Below are positions 1 to 8,428 of a stretch of 64,000 nt of DNA, piece by piece (the first letter of the stretch is position 1; the number at the start of each line of letters is the position of its first letter). The translations under genes and the position numbers were made by a program. This stretch comes from Mesostigma viride (Eukaryota > Streptophyta > Mesostigmatophyceae > Mesostigmatales > Mesostigmataceae): contig RPFO01001891.1 in assembly GCA_009746045.1 (NCBI GenBank), positions 1-64,000 of the forward strand. Direction: 5' to 3'. Below the pieces are notes generated by a model. That model searched no databases, was not told where the DNA came from, and saw nothing but the letters and a program-made list of their open reading frames with translations.

Positions 1-311
1 TCGCAGCGCAGGCCAGAGATGTGTTTGTGAGATCAACCATCGCCGCCCATTCAACCGTCGTATAGGCAGACCCTGGATTGAGTGGATTCCAGTACAGTAC
101 TGTACTGTAGACTCAGCTGGTTAAACTCTGCAACTGAATTTGTGCTGTTGTTGTTGTTGTGGTTGTTGTGTCCCACGCCGAATTTGTGCAGTACTACTGT
201 ATCAGTCAGTCAGTGGGATCCGTCTGGTAGCCAGACGTCCTTTACAGTGCGTAGACAGTCTATATCCACGATTAGTTACGATCGCCTCCAAATCTGGGCG
301 TCGTATTGTAC

Positions 312-312
<1 letters not shown>
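1..312. other. Host-like flank, no gene
   Basis: This stretch has much lower GC than the rest of the window and contains short simple motifs such as the tandem palindrome GTACAGTACTGTACTGTA near 91-108. I find no convincing coding frame. It ends in a GTT microsatellite that abuts the left edge of the large palindrome. I infer host chromosomal DNA next to a viral end, but a vector or assembly join would look the same. Confidence 0.4.

Positions 313-399
<87 letters not shown>
313..399 (+). repeat. (GTT)n microsatellite
   Basis: About 29 uninterrupted GTT triplets. It reads as poly-Val, poly-Leu or poly-Cys in the three forward frames and poly-Thr/Asn/Gln in reverse, so the frames crossing it are artefacts. 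It lies exactly at the outer edge of the palindrome arm, which begins at 401. Such a repeat is common in host genomes and unlike the viral DNA that follows. Confidence 0.95.
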
Positions 400-674
400 C
401 CAGCAACTACGTGACTACCCCCCAGAGCCTCTGCAGCCCCCAGTCCCCCTGGACCCCCTAGACCCCCTAGACCCCTTGGACCCCCCGGAGCCCCCGGTCC
501 GAACAGAAGTCCTGTAATCTCCACCGCCGCCGTCGCCTGTCCCGGCCCCGGGAGGCGGCGAAGGGGCAAACGAGGGGGAGAAGGTAATCCACCTCCGACC
601 GGCGAGAGGGGCCGGAGAGGCCCCGCCGATTTCGCTCGCCCCCCGCCCCGGCCCTCCCGATGGGCGACGCTTGC

Positions 675-829
675 TTGGATTCTCTTGCACTACTTCTTTT
701 TTAGACTCTTTCAAAAATAATTATATGGGTAATGAAAAATTGCAAAGGGTATAGGCTATATATAGGGCTATATATACAGGAATAATATTTCCCGGGGTGG
801 CTGAAAAAGAAGTCGTGCACGAGAATCCA
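675..829. repeat. 155-bp inverted-repeat element with AT-rich core, copy 1
   Basis: Bounded by TTGGATTCTCTTGCACTACT... at 675-704 and its near reverse complement (GAAAAAGAAGTCGTGCACGA...) ending at 829. The ~95-bp core is AT-rich and carries two TATATATA-like blocks near 757-776. The mirror copy is at 4133-4287 and a diverged copy is at 13516-13664. No clear target duplication is visible, so a MITE, an origin-like hairpin or a regulatory element are all possible. Confidence 0.7.
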
Positions 830-1260
830 CTCCACCTCCGATGGTCGGGGGCGGCGGGAGAGGTGGCGGCAGGTTCGCTCGCCCCCCGTCCCGGGTCCGT
901 CGCGCCCCGAGTCTGGATGTGTTTGAAACGTCCTTTTCCCTCCTGGAGGGGCGGCGCGGGCGGGTGGGGGGTCGAGGGTGGATGAGAATGCGTGGTTTCG
1001 GTCGGGCTTCTTTTGGGCTCGGATCCGTTCCAGTCTGCGTCCCGGCGCCCCCCGGGCCGGGGTTGGGAGGGGGTTGCGCTCGCCCCCCGGGACGGCCGTG
1101 TGGGTGGTCCGCTACCCTGGGCCCGGCGACCCTGAGTAAGTGACGGGTGCAAGTCTACGTCCCGGCGCCCCCCGGGCCGGGGTTAAGAGGGGGCTGCGCT
1201 TACGGGGGAGGGAATAAAATGTGGGGGTACGATAACAGCGGCGACGGGCGAGAAACGGAG

Positions 1261-2148
1261 ATGGCAACCCCGGAGTTCTACGTGACGAACGACGCGGAGG
1301 ACAAGTGGCGCCAGAGGGTGGGGTCTTCGGTGCAGACCTTCAACTCTGCCCTGCGGTACAAGTGCGCGAAGACGGGGAGGGGGTTCAAGCGTTTCCGCGA
1401 GTCGAAGGCCCGCGACATGTGGGACGGCAAGTGCGCCAAGTGCGCGACCCCGATCCGCTTCCACTCGTCGGAGGAGGTCCCCCGCATGGGGATCCTGGTG
1501 CGTTATCTGGTCCCGGACGGCGCGGGGCTGTCTCTGACCGAGTCGGCGACGGGCATGCCCCCCGAGTGGAGGTGCGGGCGTTGCAGGGTGGGCCCTCTGG
1601 AATCGGAGTACGACGAGCTGAAGCACCTCAGGATGGAGGAGGAGTACCTGCGCGCCCGGAAGGGGCTGCCCATCCCGGACGACTCCCCGCCCGTGCTGCC
1701 CTTCCCGGAGGCGGCACCGGCCGGGAAGCGGCCCAGGAGCCCTTGCCAGCATTACGGGGAGTGCCCCCCCGATGTCGACCCCGCGGTGTGGTCGCACGTG
1801 AAGAAAGCGTTCTACGGCGTGCAGTCGAGGGTGAAGAGCGACCTGCCCCTGAGCTGGCAGTCCACGCCCCACGGGGAGCGAGACCTGTCCCCGCGCCTGC
1901 TGGAGGCCGTCAGGAAACTGGAGAGCCAGGAGTGGCGCTGCGGCCACTGCGAGGGGCGGATGTCGCTGGACTCCCCTGAGCTCGCCCCGTCCCCCGACAA
2001 GACGGACACGTTCGACAGGACGTACTTCCCCGACAACTACAGGTGGCTGCACGCGGGGTGCAACCGGGCCAAAGCCGTGGACGACTCCATAGACCAGTGC
2101 AGGCGCAGGATGGCGGAGTACGAGAAGCTGCCGGACCCCGTGGAATGA
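1261..2148 (+). CDS. HNH-type (treble-clef) nuclease-like protein, left palindrome arm
   Basis: About 295 residues starting MATPEFYVTNDAED. The start at 1261 is chosen because the sequence upstream is low-complexity Gly/Pro. There are two Cys-x2-Cys pairs in the N-terminal half (KCAKCATPI, WRCGRCRVG) and a third near the end (WRCGHCEGRMSL). After the third come an S-x-D-K-T-D/F-D-R-T-Y stretch and Y-R-W-L-H-A-G-C-N-R-A-K. That last order (C-x2-C, then D-x-D, Y, N, C-N-x2-K) is the pattern of HNH/recombination-endonuclease VII-like treble clefs; the family is inferred. A related protein is encoded at 5825-6592 on the minus strand. A TATATATA element lies ~480 bp upstream and an AATAAA follows the stop at 2164. 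Confidence 0.7.
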   Translation: MATPEFYVTNDAEDKWRQRVGSSVQTFNSALRYKCAKTGRGFKRFRESKARDMWDGKCAKCATPIRFHSSEEVPRMGILVRYLVPDGAGLSLTESATGMPPEWRCGRCRVGPLESEYDELKHLRMEEEYLRARKGLPIPDDSPPVLPFPEAAPAGKRPRSPCQHYGECPPDVDPAVWSHVKKAFYGVQSRVKSDLPLSWQSTPHGERDLSPRLLEAVRKLESQEWRCGHCEGRMSLDSPELAPSPDKTDTFDRTYFPDNYRWLHAGCNRAKAVDDSIDQCRRRMAEYEKLPDPVE

Positions 2149-2816
2149 TGAACGCCGTATGCTAATAAAGACACCCCTCGTCCAATGCCACGTGTCACCT
2201 CATCGCTAGACAGTCCCAAAGCAAAAAGGGCCAAAGCATAAGGGGCTGGTTTCAAACAGGGTGGGCCGGGTTTGACAGCATAAGAGGCTGGTTTCAAACA
2301 GGGTTCGCCAGCATAAGGGGCTGGTTTCAAACAGGGTGGGCCGGGTTTGACAGCATAAGGGCCGGTGCGGTTACTGGAAAAAATATCTAACCCCATGGTA
2401 TAGGATATACCTGAGAGTCTAGGCCCCTACCGGCCCTGTCCAGGGCCTGCCATGGGACATGTCCCCGGGACTGATCAGAAACGTTTCTGATCAGTCCCGG
2501 GGACATGTCCCATGGCAGGCCCTGGACAGGGCCGGTAGGGGCCTAGACTCTCAGGTATATCCTATACCATGGGGTTAGATATTTTTTCCAGTAACCGCAC
2601 CGGCCCTTATGCTGTCAAACCCGGCCCACCCTGTTTGAAACCAGCCCCTTATGCTGGCGAACCCTGTTTGAAACCAGCCTCTTATGCTGTCAAACCCGGC
2701 CCACCCTGTTTGAAACCAGCCCCTTATGCTTTGGCCCTTTTTGCTTTGGGACTGTCTAGCGATGAGGTGACACGTGGCATTGGACGAGGGGTGTCTTTAT
2801 TAGCATACGGCGTTCA

Positions 2817-3702
2817 TCATTCCACGGGGTCCGGCAGCTTCTCGTACTCCGCCATCCTGCGCCTGCACTGGTCTATGGAGTCGTCCACGGCTTTGGCCCG
2901 GTTGCACCCCGCGTGCAGCCACCTGTAGTTGTCGGGGAAGTACGTCCTGTCGAACGTGTCCGTCTTGTCGGGGGACGGGGCGAGCTCAGGGGAGTCCAGC
3001 GACATCCGCCCCTCGCAGTGGCCGCAGCGCCACTCCTGGCTCTCCAGTTTCCTGACGGCCTCCAGCAGGCGCGGGGACAGGTCTCGCTCCCCGTGGGGCG
3101 TGGACTGCCAGCTCAGGGGCAGGTCGCTCTTCACCCTCGACTGCACGCCGTAGAACGCTTTCTTCACGTGCGACCACACCGCGGGGTCGACATCGGGGGG
3201 CACTCCCCGTAATGCTGGCAAGGGCTCCTGGGCCGCTTCCCGGCCGGTGCCGCCTCCGGGAAGGGCAGCACGGGCGGGGAGTCGTCCGGGATGGGCAGCC
3301 CCTTCCGGGCGCGCAGGTACTCCTCCTCCATCCTGAGGTGCTTCAGCTCGTCGTACTCCGATTCCAGAGGGCCCACCCTGCAACGCCCGCACCTCCACTC
3401 GGGGGCATGCCCGTCGCCGACTCGGTCAGAGACAGCCCCGCGCCGTCCGGGACCAGATAACGCACCAGGATCCCCATGCGGGGGACCTCCTCCGACGAGT
3501 GGAAGCGGATCGGGGTCGCGCACTTGGCGCACTTGCCGTCCCACATGTCGCGGGCCTTCGACTCGCGGAAACGCTTGAACCCCCTCCCCGTCTTCGCGCA
3601 CTTGTACCGCAGGGCAGAGTTGAAGGTCTGCACCGAAGACCCCACCCTCTGGCGCCACTTGTCCTCCGCGTCGTTCGTCACGTAGAACTCCGGGGTTGCC
3701 AT
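2817..3702 (-). pseudogene. HNH-type protein, right palindrome arm copy (broken)
   Basis: Mirror copy of the gene at 1261-2148, almost identical in nucleotide sequence. In this arm the reading frame is broken, with about two breaks; the rest matches. Because the arms are otherwise nearly identical, this is either very recent decay or sequence-quality noise in G/C runs. It shares the same surroundings as its twin, including the AT-rich inverted-repeat element beyond its start. Confidence 0.75.
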
Positions 3703-4132
3703 CTCCGTTTCTCGCCCGTCGCCGCTGTTATCGTACCCCCACATTTTATTCCCTCCCCCGTAAGCGCAGCCCCCTCTTAACCCCGGCCCGGGGGGCGCCG
3801 GGACGTAGACTTGCACCCGTCACTTACTCAGGGTCGCCGGGCCCAGGGTAGCGGACCACCCACACGGCCGTCCCGGGGGCGAGCGCAACCCCCTCCCAAC
3901 CCCGGCCCGGGGGGCGCCGGGACGCAGACTGGAACGGATCCGAGCCCAAAAGAAGCCCGACCGAAACCACGCATTCTCATCCACCCTCGACCCCCCACCC
4001 GCCCGCGCCGCCCCTCCAGGAGGGAAAAGGACGTTTCAAACACATCCAGACTCGGGGCGCGACGGACCCGGGACGGGGGGCGAGCGAACCTGCCGCCACC
4101 TCTCCCGCCGCCCCCGACCATCGGAGGTGGAG

Positions 4133-4287
4133 TGGATTCTCGTGCACGACTTCTTTTTCAGCCACCCCGGGAAATATTATTCCTGTATATATAGCCCTAT
4201 ATATAGCCTATACCCTTTGCAATTTTTCATTACCCATATAATTATTTTTGAAAGAGTCTAAAAAAGAAGTAGTGCAAGAGAATCCAA
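4133..4287. repeat. 155-bp inverted-repeat element with AT-rich core, copy 2
   Basis: Mirror image of 675-829 in the second palindrome arm, with the same terminal inverted repeats (TGGATTCTCGTGCACGACTT... and ...GTGCAAGAGAATCCAA) and AT-rich core. Its end lies only ~24 bp from the inner edge of the 693-bp inverted repeat at 4311. Confidence 0.7.
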
Positions 4288-4548
4288 GCAAGCGTCGCCC
4301 ATCGGGAGGGCCGGGGCGGGGGGCGAGCGAAATCGGCGGGGCCTCTCCGGCCCCTCTCGCCGGTCGGAGGTGGATTACCTTCTCCCCCTCGTTTGCCCCT
4401 TCGCCGCCTCCCGGGGCCGGGACAGGCGACGGCGGCGGTGGAGATTACAGGACTTCTGTTCGGACCGGGGGCTCCGGGGGGTCCAAGGGGTCTAGGGGGT
4501 CTAGGGGGTCCAGGGGGACTGGGGGCTGCAGAGGCTCTGGGGGGGTAG

Positions 4549-4630
4549 CTCACGTAGTTGCTGGGAAGGCTTTAGGGTGGCTTTCACCGTGGCTAAGGCA
4601 CCCCTAAACCCTTCCCAGCAACTGCGTGAG
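4549..4630. repeat. Imperfect 82-nt hairpin inside the left inverted repeat
   Basis: CTCACGTAGTTGCTGGGAAG at 4549 pairs with CTTCCCAGCAACTGCGTGAG ending at 4630, and the stem continues through TTTAGGG/CCCTAAA-like halves with a few mismatches and a tiny loop. The mirror copy is 62731-62812. Imperfect AT/GC-mixed hairpins with unpaired bases are characteristic of closed ends in poxviruses and asfarviruses; a link to that role is my inference. Confidence 0.7.
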
Positions 4631-4872
4631 TGACCCCCTCTTTTCCCCCTGTTCCCCCCTGCGTGTCCCCCCGTTCCGCGCCGAGTGCTTGGGGACCCCG
4701 CAGCGTGTCCCCCTGCGTGTTCCCCCGTTCCCCCCTGCGTGTCCCCCCGTTCCGCGCCGAGTGCTTGTCTGTTTCCCTGTTCCCCCCGCGCGTGATTGTC
4801 TGTCCCCCGCGCGCGAGTCCGTGATCGAGAGTACGAGTGGCAAGTCCGTGTCAGTCTCCGCTGGCGGTGTGC

Positions 4873-4900
4873 GTGCGTTTATGGTCGCGCAAAAATAATC
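4873..4900 (+). promoter_or_regulatory. Promoter-like GCGTTTAT...AAAAATAA block, left repeat copy
   Basis: GTGCGTTTATGGTCGCGCAA followed by AAATAAT lies ~30 bp before an ATG at 4929. The identical block sits before the gene ending at 61314 in the right repeat. It fits the shared motif seen before virion genes in this window (G/C-rich, CGTTTA, then an A-run). Confidence 0.5.
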
Positions 4901-4928
4901 TCGTCGTTCGGCATATCAGTGTCGCGCC

Positions 4929-5033
4929 ATGATGCATCCGGGTTGGTTGTCCGAGGCGCGTCTGATGTGCGAGTTCGTGGGCGCGTGCGTGCAGCCGTCG
5001 TCGCCGGTCATGCCGCTATGTGTATGGGGGTGA
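4929..5033 (+). CDS. Short ORF: gene start carried in the left inverted repeat
   Basis: ATG ATG at 4929 opens a 34-codon frame. Its first 25 codons (MMHPGWLSEARLMCEFVGAC...) are identical to the start of the 372-residue protein at 61314-62432. At 5004 the repeat ends and the frame continues for nine unrelated codons to a stop. It is a by-product of the inverted repeat reaching into a coding region, as seen in other viruses whose terminal repeats expand. Whether it is translated is unknown. Confidence 0.45.
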   Translation: MMHPGWLSEARLMCEFVGACVQPSSPVMPLCVWG

Positions 5034-5085
5034 TAGTGTGCGGGGTGGCGCGTTAATTTTCCCACGCGCGTATAAAGAGCACGAG

Positions 5086-6135
5086 ATGCCTCAATGCAGA
5101 CACGTCACCCGCACGGGCCGCTGCCGAAACAGGCCCGCCGCCGGGTCGCTTTGTCACCGCCACCGTCACGCGCCGGCCCGGCCGCACGTCGTGAGGATGC
5201 ACGTGGACACCATCGAGTGGGACCCGAGCACGGCGTACTACCAGCCGGGCGACGTGGACGAGTACGGGAGACCGATCGAGTTCAATTCGCCCACATACGA
5301 AAATTACTATCCCGCAGAGGTCCACAATCGTTACGAGAGGCCCGTTGTCGAGGACGGCGATCCAGACGTCCCCTCCACGATTCCCGGGATCCGGGCGAGC
5401 AGGAGGGATAGAGGCAGGTACGCCGATTTCACCGATTCCATCAACGTCGGCAGCCGGAGAAGGGCCGCCGACCGCCTCACGCCGCAAATGGTCATCAACC
5501 GATACTTCAACACGCGCCCCGGGGTCTTGAGCTTGCGGCGACCAGTGAACGCCCCTCCCCGACAGCCGGCTGCTGGCAGGACCAGACCTCGCGATCAGGA
5601 CCCCGTTTCTGGGGCGGACCCGTTCAATCCCATAGCGGTGGAAGACAGCCCGCAGGGGCTCCCGAGCTTGCGGCAACCAGTGAACGCCCCTCCCCGACAT
5701 GCCAGGACCAGCCCTCGCGATCCGGACCCCTTTTCTGGGGCGGACCCGTTCAATCCCATAGCGGTGGAAGACAGCCCGCAGGCGGCCGGCACCCTCCCCG
5801 GATCCGCCTCCCCGGGGCCCACGCCTACGTACTATCATGGGAGCGATCCCGAGGATCTCGAGGAGACCGAATCGCCTCTTTACATTCACCCCCCGAGCGA
5901 CAGCCTGCGCGGCGGAGACGCAGGCGGTAGAGGCGCAGTCCGTCGCGCAGGCGCTTTGCGTGGTTGCAGGCGAAGCACAGCAGGGCCGCGTTCCGCCCGC
6001 AGTAGCTCCTGTCGGCCGGGTCGCGCCTGTCGAGCGAGGGGCGGTCCCCCTTCCTGGCGCGGGGTCCGATGTCCAGCGGCTTGCGACACAGGGCGCACCG
6101 CGGTCGGCGCAGGAGCGAGCGGTAGAGCGCCGTGA
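5086..6135 (+). CDS. Protein with N-terminal Cys3His mini-domain and duplicated Pro-rich segment
   Basis: Starts MPQCRHVTRTGRC; the ATG at 5086 lies 15 bp after a TATAAAG. Residues ~4-26 follow C-x8-C-x9-C-x2-H, the small putative zinc-binding motif shared by seven proteins in this window. Two copies of a ~40-residue unit lie further on, each containing PVNAPPR and ending GADPFNPIAVEDSPQ (around residues 155-250). The IAVED and E/D-rich tails resemble SUMO-interaction motifs only loosely. The last ~100 residues overlap the convergent gene at 5825-6592 and are Arg/Ser/Gly-rich, so the true C-terminus is uncertain. Function unknown. Confidence 0.65.
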   Translation: MPQCRHVTRTGRCRNRPAAGSLCHRHRHAPARPHVVRMHVDTIEWDPSTAYYQPGDVDEYGRPIEFNSPTYENYYPAEVHNRYERPVVEDGDPDVPSTIPGIRASRRDRGRYADFTDSINVGSRRRAADRLTPQMVINRYFNTRPGVLSLRRPVNAPPRQPAAGRTRPRDQDPVSGADPFNPIAVEDSPQGLPSLRQPVNAPPRHARTSPRDPDPFSGADPFNPIAVEDSPQAAGTLPGSASPGPTPTYYHGSDPEDLEETESPLYIHPPSDSLRGGDAGGRGAVRRAGALRGCRRSTAGPRSARSSSCRPGRACRARGGPPSWRGVRCPAACDTGRTAVGAGASGRAP

Positions 6136-6592
6136 CGTGCGGGGTGCCCAGACACGGCCTGGCCCCGTCGGCCCGCATGCGCGCGTTGGCGTTCCTGGCC
6201 ATCTTCTCTGCGCGCGCCCACGCGGCGGGGCGCACGCCCGTCGGCCTGCGGATGGGCGGGGGGCGTATGCCGGAGTCTGCCTTCACGGGCCTGGGCAGGC
6301 CGCACCTGCGCGCCCTGTCCCTGGCCTCCACCAGCTCGTCGAAGAGGGGGGCGAGGGGCAGGCGGGCGCAGGGCCAGCAGGTCCACGCGCCGGGGCGGCC
6401 GAACACGGCCGAGCGGTCTCGCAGGGAGATGGGGCTGGCGCACCTGCTGCACCTGCCCGTCCAGGCCCGGGCGGCCCGGGCGAGGGGCACGGGGCGGAAG
6501 GTCCGTCCGGCGCTCGCGGCCACGTAGGCGCTCTGGTCGTTGTACTTGCGCACGAGCTCGTCCATGGTGTGCTGGCGTCTGTCACGTTCCAT
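5825..6592 (-). CDS. HNH-type (treble-clef) nuclease-like protein
   Basis: About 255 residues, starting MERDRRQHTMDELVRKYNDQ. It carries a first zinc-like pair (CSRCASPI, then WTCWPCARL near residue 70). Near residues 165-215 there is CALCRKPLDIG, followed by PSLDRRDPADRSYCGRN and LLCFACNHAKRL. This matches the HNH-type order C-x2-C ... S-L-D-R-x-D ... Y ... N ... C-x2-C-N-x2-K, more clearly than the palindrome-arm protein at 1261-2148, to which it is probably related. The C-terminal tail is Arg/Asp-rich and overlaps the convergent gene. It may be a homing-type or DNA-processing nuclease. Confidence 0.75.
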   Translation of the reverse strand: MERDRRQHTMDELVRKYNDQSAYVAASAGRTFRPVPLARAARAWTGRCSRCASPISLRDRSAVFGRPGAWTCWPCARLPLAPLFDELVEARDRARRCGLPRPVKADSGIRPPPIRRPTGVRPAAWARAEKMARNANARMRADGARPCLGTPHVTALYRSLLRRPRCALCRKPLDIGPRARKGDRPSLDRRDPADRSYCGRNAALLCFACNHAKRLRDGLRLYRLRLRRAGCRSGGECKEAIRSPRDPRDRSHDST

Positions 6593-6621
6593 ACATCAGT
6601 ATGATGAGGTTATAGTATCGA

Positions 6622-7161
6622 TCACCTCCTCACGCTGCTGCCCTTAGTCCTGACCTTGCCCCTGCGGATTCCGCGTGGAGCGCCCGCCTCGTGCAGGCGG
6701 TACCTGACACGCGGCAGCTCTGGGAAGCTCGTTTGGGGCCCAACCAGAAGGGTGCCCCCCGCCTGGTACCCGTAGGTGTCTTCTTCGGGCGGAGGAAGTT
6801 TGAACGGGCCAGCCGGCCCCCACGAGTGGATCATTTCCGCCATGCGGTCATTCGCTTCCTGCGCGGTCAACGGCGGCGGCGGCAGTGGCGCGTAGGGTGG
6901 GAAGACCCCCGCCGTTCTCGACTGCGGAGGGGGCATCACCGGGGCGCCGCCCCTGAGGAGCGTCTGCATCTGCGGGGGGGAGGCCGGACGAGGCCTGCGC
7001 CGATTCGGCGCGCTGACCGCTTCCTCGCCCCGTTCCCAGGTGTTCTGGGCCTCGGTGCTGGACGCGCGCACCCTGTGCGCGGCGCACCGACCATGGCAGG
7101 CACCTGAGGCGGGGCGGCGGCACCTGAGGCCCTTGGATGTGAGAGAAGTGCACTTAGTCAT
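6622..7161 (-). CDS. Cys3His mini-domain protein with Pro-rich linker
   Basis: About 179 residues, starting MTKCTSLTSKGLRCRR. The first ~30 residues fit C-x9-C-x11-C-x2-H, the shared mini-domain. The middle is Pro-rich (a run of PPYAPLPPPPL), and the C-terminal ~60 residues (HSWGPAGPFKLPPPEEDTYG ... VRYRLHEAGAPRG) look folded but are not recognised. It lies head-to-tail behind the HNH-type gene on the same strand. Function unknown. Confidence 0.7.
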   Translation of the reverse strand: MTKCTSLTSKGLRCRRPASGACHGRCAAHRVRASSTEAQNTWERGEEAVSAPNRRRPRPASPPQMQTLLRGGAPVMPPPQSRTAGVFPPYAPLPPPPLTAQEANDRMAEMIHSWGPAGPFKLPPPEEDTYGYQAGGTLLVGPQTSFPELPRVRYRLHEAGAPRGIRRGKVRTKGSSVRR

Positions 7162-7199
7162 GCGAGCGAGTCATGCACGATACGCAGAGATATTTGTGT

Positions 7200-7756
7200 T
7201 CATTCCTCCCCGAGGGCGTCGATGAAGCGGGCGATCGCGTCCTGGGGCACGACCTTGTAGCCCCTGGCCTTCATGTAGTCCCTCCTCTGCTTGTAGTTGC
7301 GGACGAAGTCGGGGTAGTTGGAGGGTATGCTCGCGAGGTTGGCCACGCGGGGGATGTCGATGTCCCTGGGGTCCGCGACCTCGCGCACGTGCCTGCGCAG
7401 GTCGTCGGCGCGCGTGACGTACTTGTCCACCTCGCGCAGGAGCAGGCGGCGGTAGGCGGCGGGGTGGTCCTCGAGGCGGATGAAGAACTTGTGGTTCGCC
7501 CTGGGGGCGCGTGAAGGCCGACGAACACGAGCGGGCGGTCTCGCTCCCTGTCCCTGACGAGCTCTCGTATCATGCGGTTCACGAGGGCTCGCTTGTTGAC
7601 GGCCCTCTGCCCGTCTCGCTTCCTCTCGTCGGCTATGTCGTCGGCCTTGGCCCACAGGTCGTCCGTGTCCACGCACTTGGCCTTGATCCTGAGCATGGAG
7701 CAGAGGAAGGTCTTGCCCGATCCCGGCACGCCCTCCACGTGCACGATCGCCGACAT
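7200..7756 (-). pseudogene. P-loop NTPase / small-kinase-like gene (broken)
   Basis: The frame begins MSAIVHVEGVPGSGKT at 7756, giving a clear Walker A motif GVPGSGKT at residues 9-16, followed by a DTDDLW segment as in nucleotide- or sugar-kinase-like P-loop proteins. A C-terminal part rich in Arg/Asp/Tyr continues to 7200 in a different frame, so the gene is broken or the sequence is imperfect (about one break). The upstream region to 7865 is a short divergent promoter gap shared with the gene at 7866. Confidence 0.65.
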
Positions 7757-7865
7757 GGGTATATGACGTACGGCACACAAAATTTGATGGTCACTCCCAA
7801 AGTAGATCGCCCGGCTTAGTAAACATATATTCGCGGAATATAAAAACACACGCGCGTATTATAAC

Positions 7866-8282
7866 ATGGCGGCAAAGAAAACGCGCACCCCACGACGCGC
7901 TCGTACGGTGCACCGCGCACACCGCTCACGAGCCGCTGCAGTGCTGACGCCGGCCATGGAGCATAATTACAACGCTGCATCGGGGATGCTGGCGTATCGT
8001 TTCGGCGGGGCGTTGGAGGCATTGGCGAAGGCGAAGGTGTCGGCGAAGGGCGATGTCCCCCCTGATCAGTACAGGAGAGATCTCCGGGAGGCCAATGCGG
8101 TGGAGCGGAACCTGCAGCGGGCGTGGCTCGTGTCTATGGATAAACTGCGCGGACTGAGAGAACGAGGCGCGGGCATACTTTATAGAGGGCCGGACGCCAT
8201 CGTCGATTGGGTCATGAGAGCCGCCAAGACCGTCGTCACGCCTGGTAGGCGGGGACTCGCGGGTAAGCGTAAACGTTTCTGA
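7866..8282 (+). CDS. Small basic protein
   Basis: 138 residues. The N-terminus MAAKKTRTPRRARTVHRAHR is strongly basic, and the C-terminus ends GRRGLAGKRKRF. The middle is predicted helical with R/E/L-rich segments. The charge suggests nucleic-acid binding or a virion core protein, but no fold is recognised. The start follows AATATAAAAACACACGCGCG and TATTATAAC, good TATA-like promoter elements. An AATAAA overlaps the stop region at 8285. Confidence 0.7.
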   Translation: MAAKKTRTPRRARTVHRAHRSRAAAVLTPAMEHNYNAASGMLAYRFGGALEALAKAKVSAKGDVPPDQYRRDLREANAVERNLQRAWLVSMDKLRGLRERGAGILYRGPDAIVDWVMRAAKTVVTPGRRGLAGKRKRF

Positions 8283-8317
8283 TTAATAAAGATCGGTTAG
8301 TTGTATACGCGATACGG

Positions 8318-8389
8318 ATGCCTGTCGGCAGATGCACCGGGTGCAAGGCCGAGAAGTTTTTCTCGTTCGGGAAGGCCAAGTGCAAGTGA
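8318..8389 (+). CDS. 23-residue micro-ORF with CKAxKxFSxGxAKCK motif
   Basis: ATG at 8318 gives MPVGRCTGCKAEKFFSFGKA and then KCK with a stop at 8387. Its last 15 residues match the last 15 of the next gene (CKAKKIFSIGFAKCK) with four differences. Cys residues sit at 6, 9 and 22, allowing a small metal site. The conserved residues suggest it is, or was, translated. It could be an independent mini-protein or a duplicated tail. Confidence 0.5.
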   Translation: MPVGRCTGCKAEKFFSFGKAKCK

Positions 8390-8428
8390 TCGATATCGGT
8401 TTTATAGCTGCGTCTATGGTAGTGCGAC

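Larger units (their letters stand above)
401..4563. repeat. 4.1-kb near-perfect palindrome (telomere-junction-like)
   Basis: Positions 401-2482 are repeated in reverse complement at 2483-4563, with the axis at AAACGTTT near 2479-2486 and no unpaired spacer. I see only a few single-base length differences between the arms, mostly in G or C runs. Each arm holds one HNH-type gene and one AT-rich inverted-repeat element. Head-to-head palindromes are the expected concatemer junction of genomes with covalently closed hairpin ends (poxviruses, asfarviruses). A fold-back artefact of long-read sequencing gives the same picture. The outer ~250 bp (401-650 and 4311-4563) recur a third time at 62798-63050. 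Confidence 0.93.
4311..5003. repeat. 693-bp inverted repeat, left copy (ITR-like)
   Basis: Reverse complement of 62358-63050 with near identity over 693 bp. Its outer 253 bp overlap the end of the palindrome, and 4564-5003 are specific to the repeat. Inside it are an 82-nt imperfect hairpin (4549-4630), a direct duplication around the motif CCGTTCCGCGCCGAGTGCTT (near 4672 and 4749), and a promoter-like GCGTTTATGGTCGCGCAAAA block near 4873. At its inner edge it carries the first 25 codons of the gene found whole at the right end. The pair brackets a ~57-kb unique region, as terminal inverted repeats do. Confidence 0.9.

Noticed and set aside
82-569. Frames reading poly-Val, poly-Leu or poly-Thr over the GTT run
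   Set aside because: Microsatellite translation, present in all frames.
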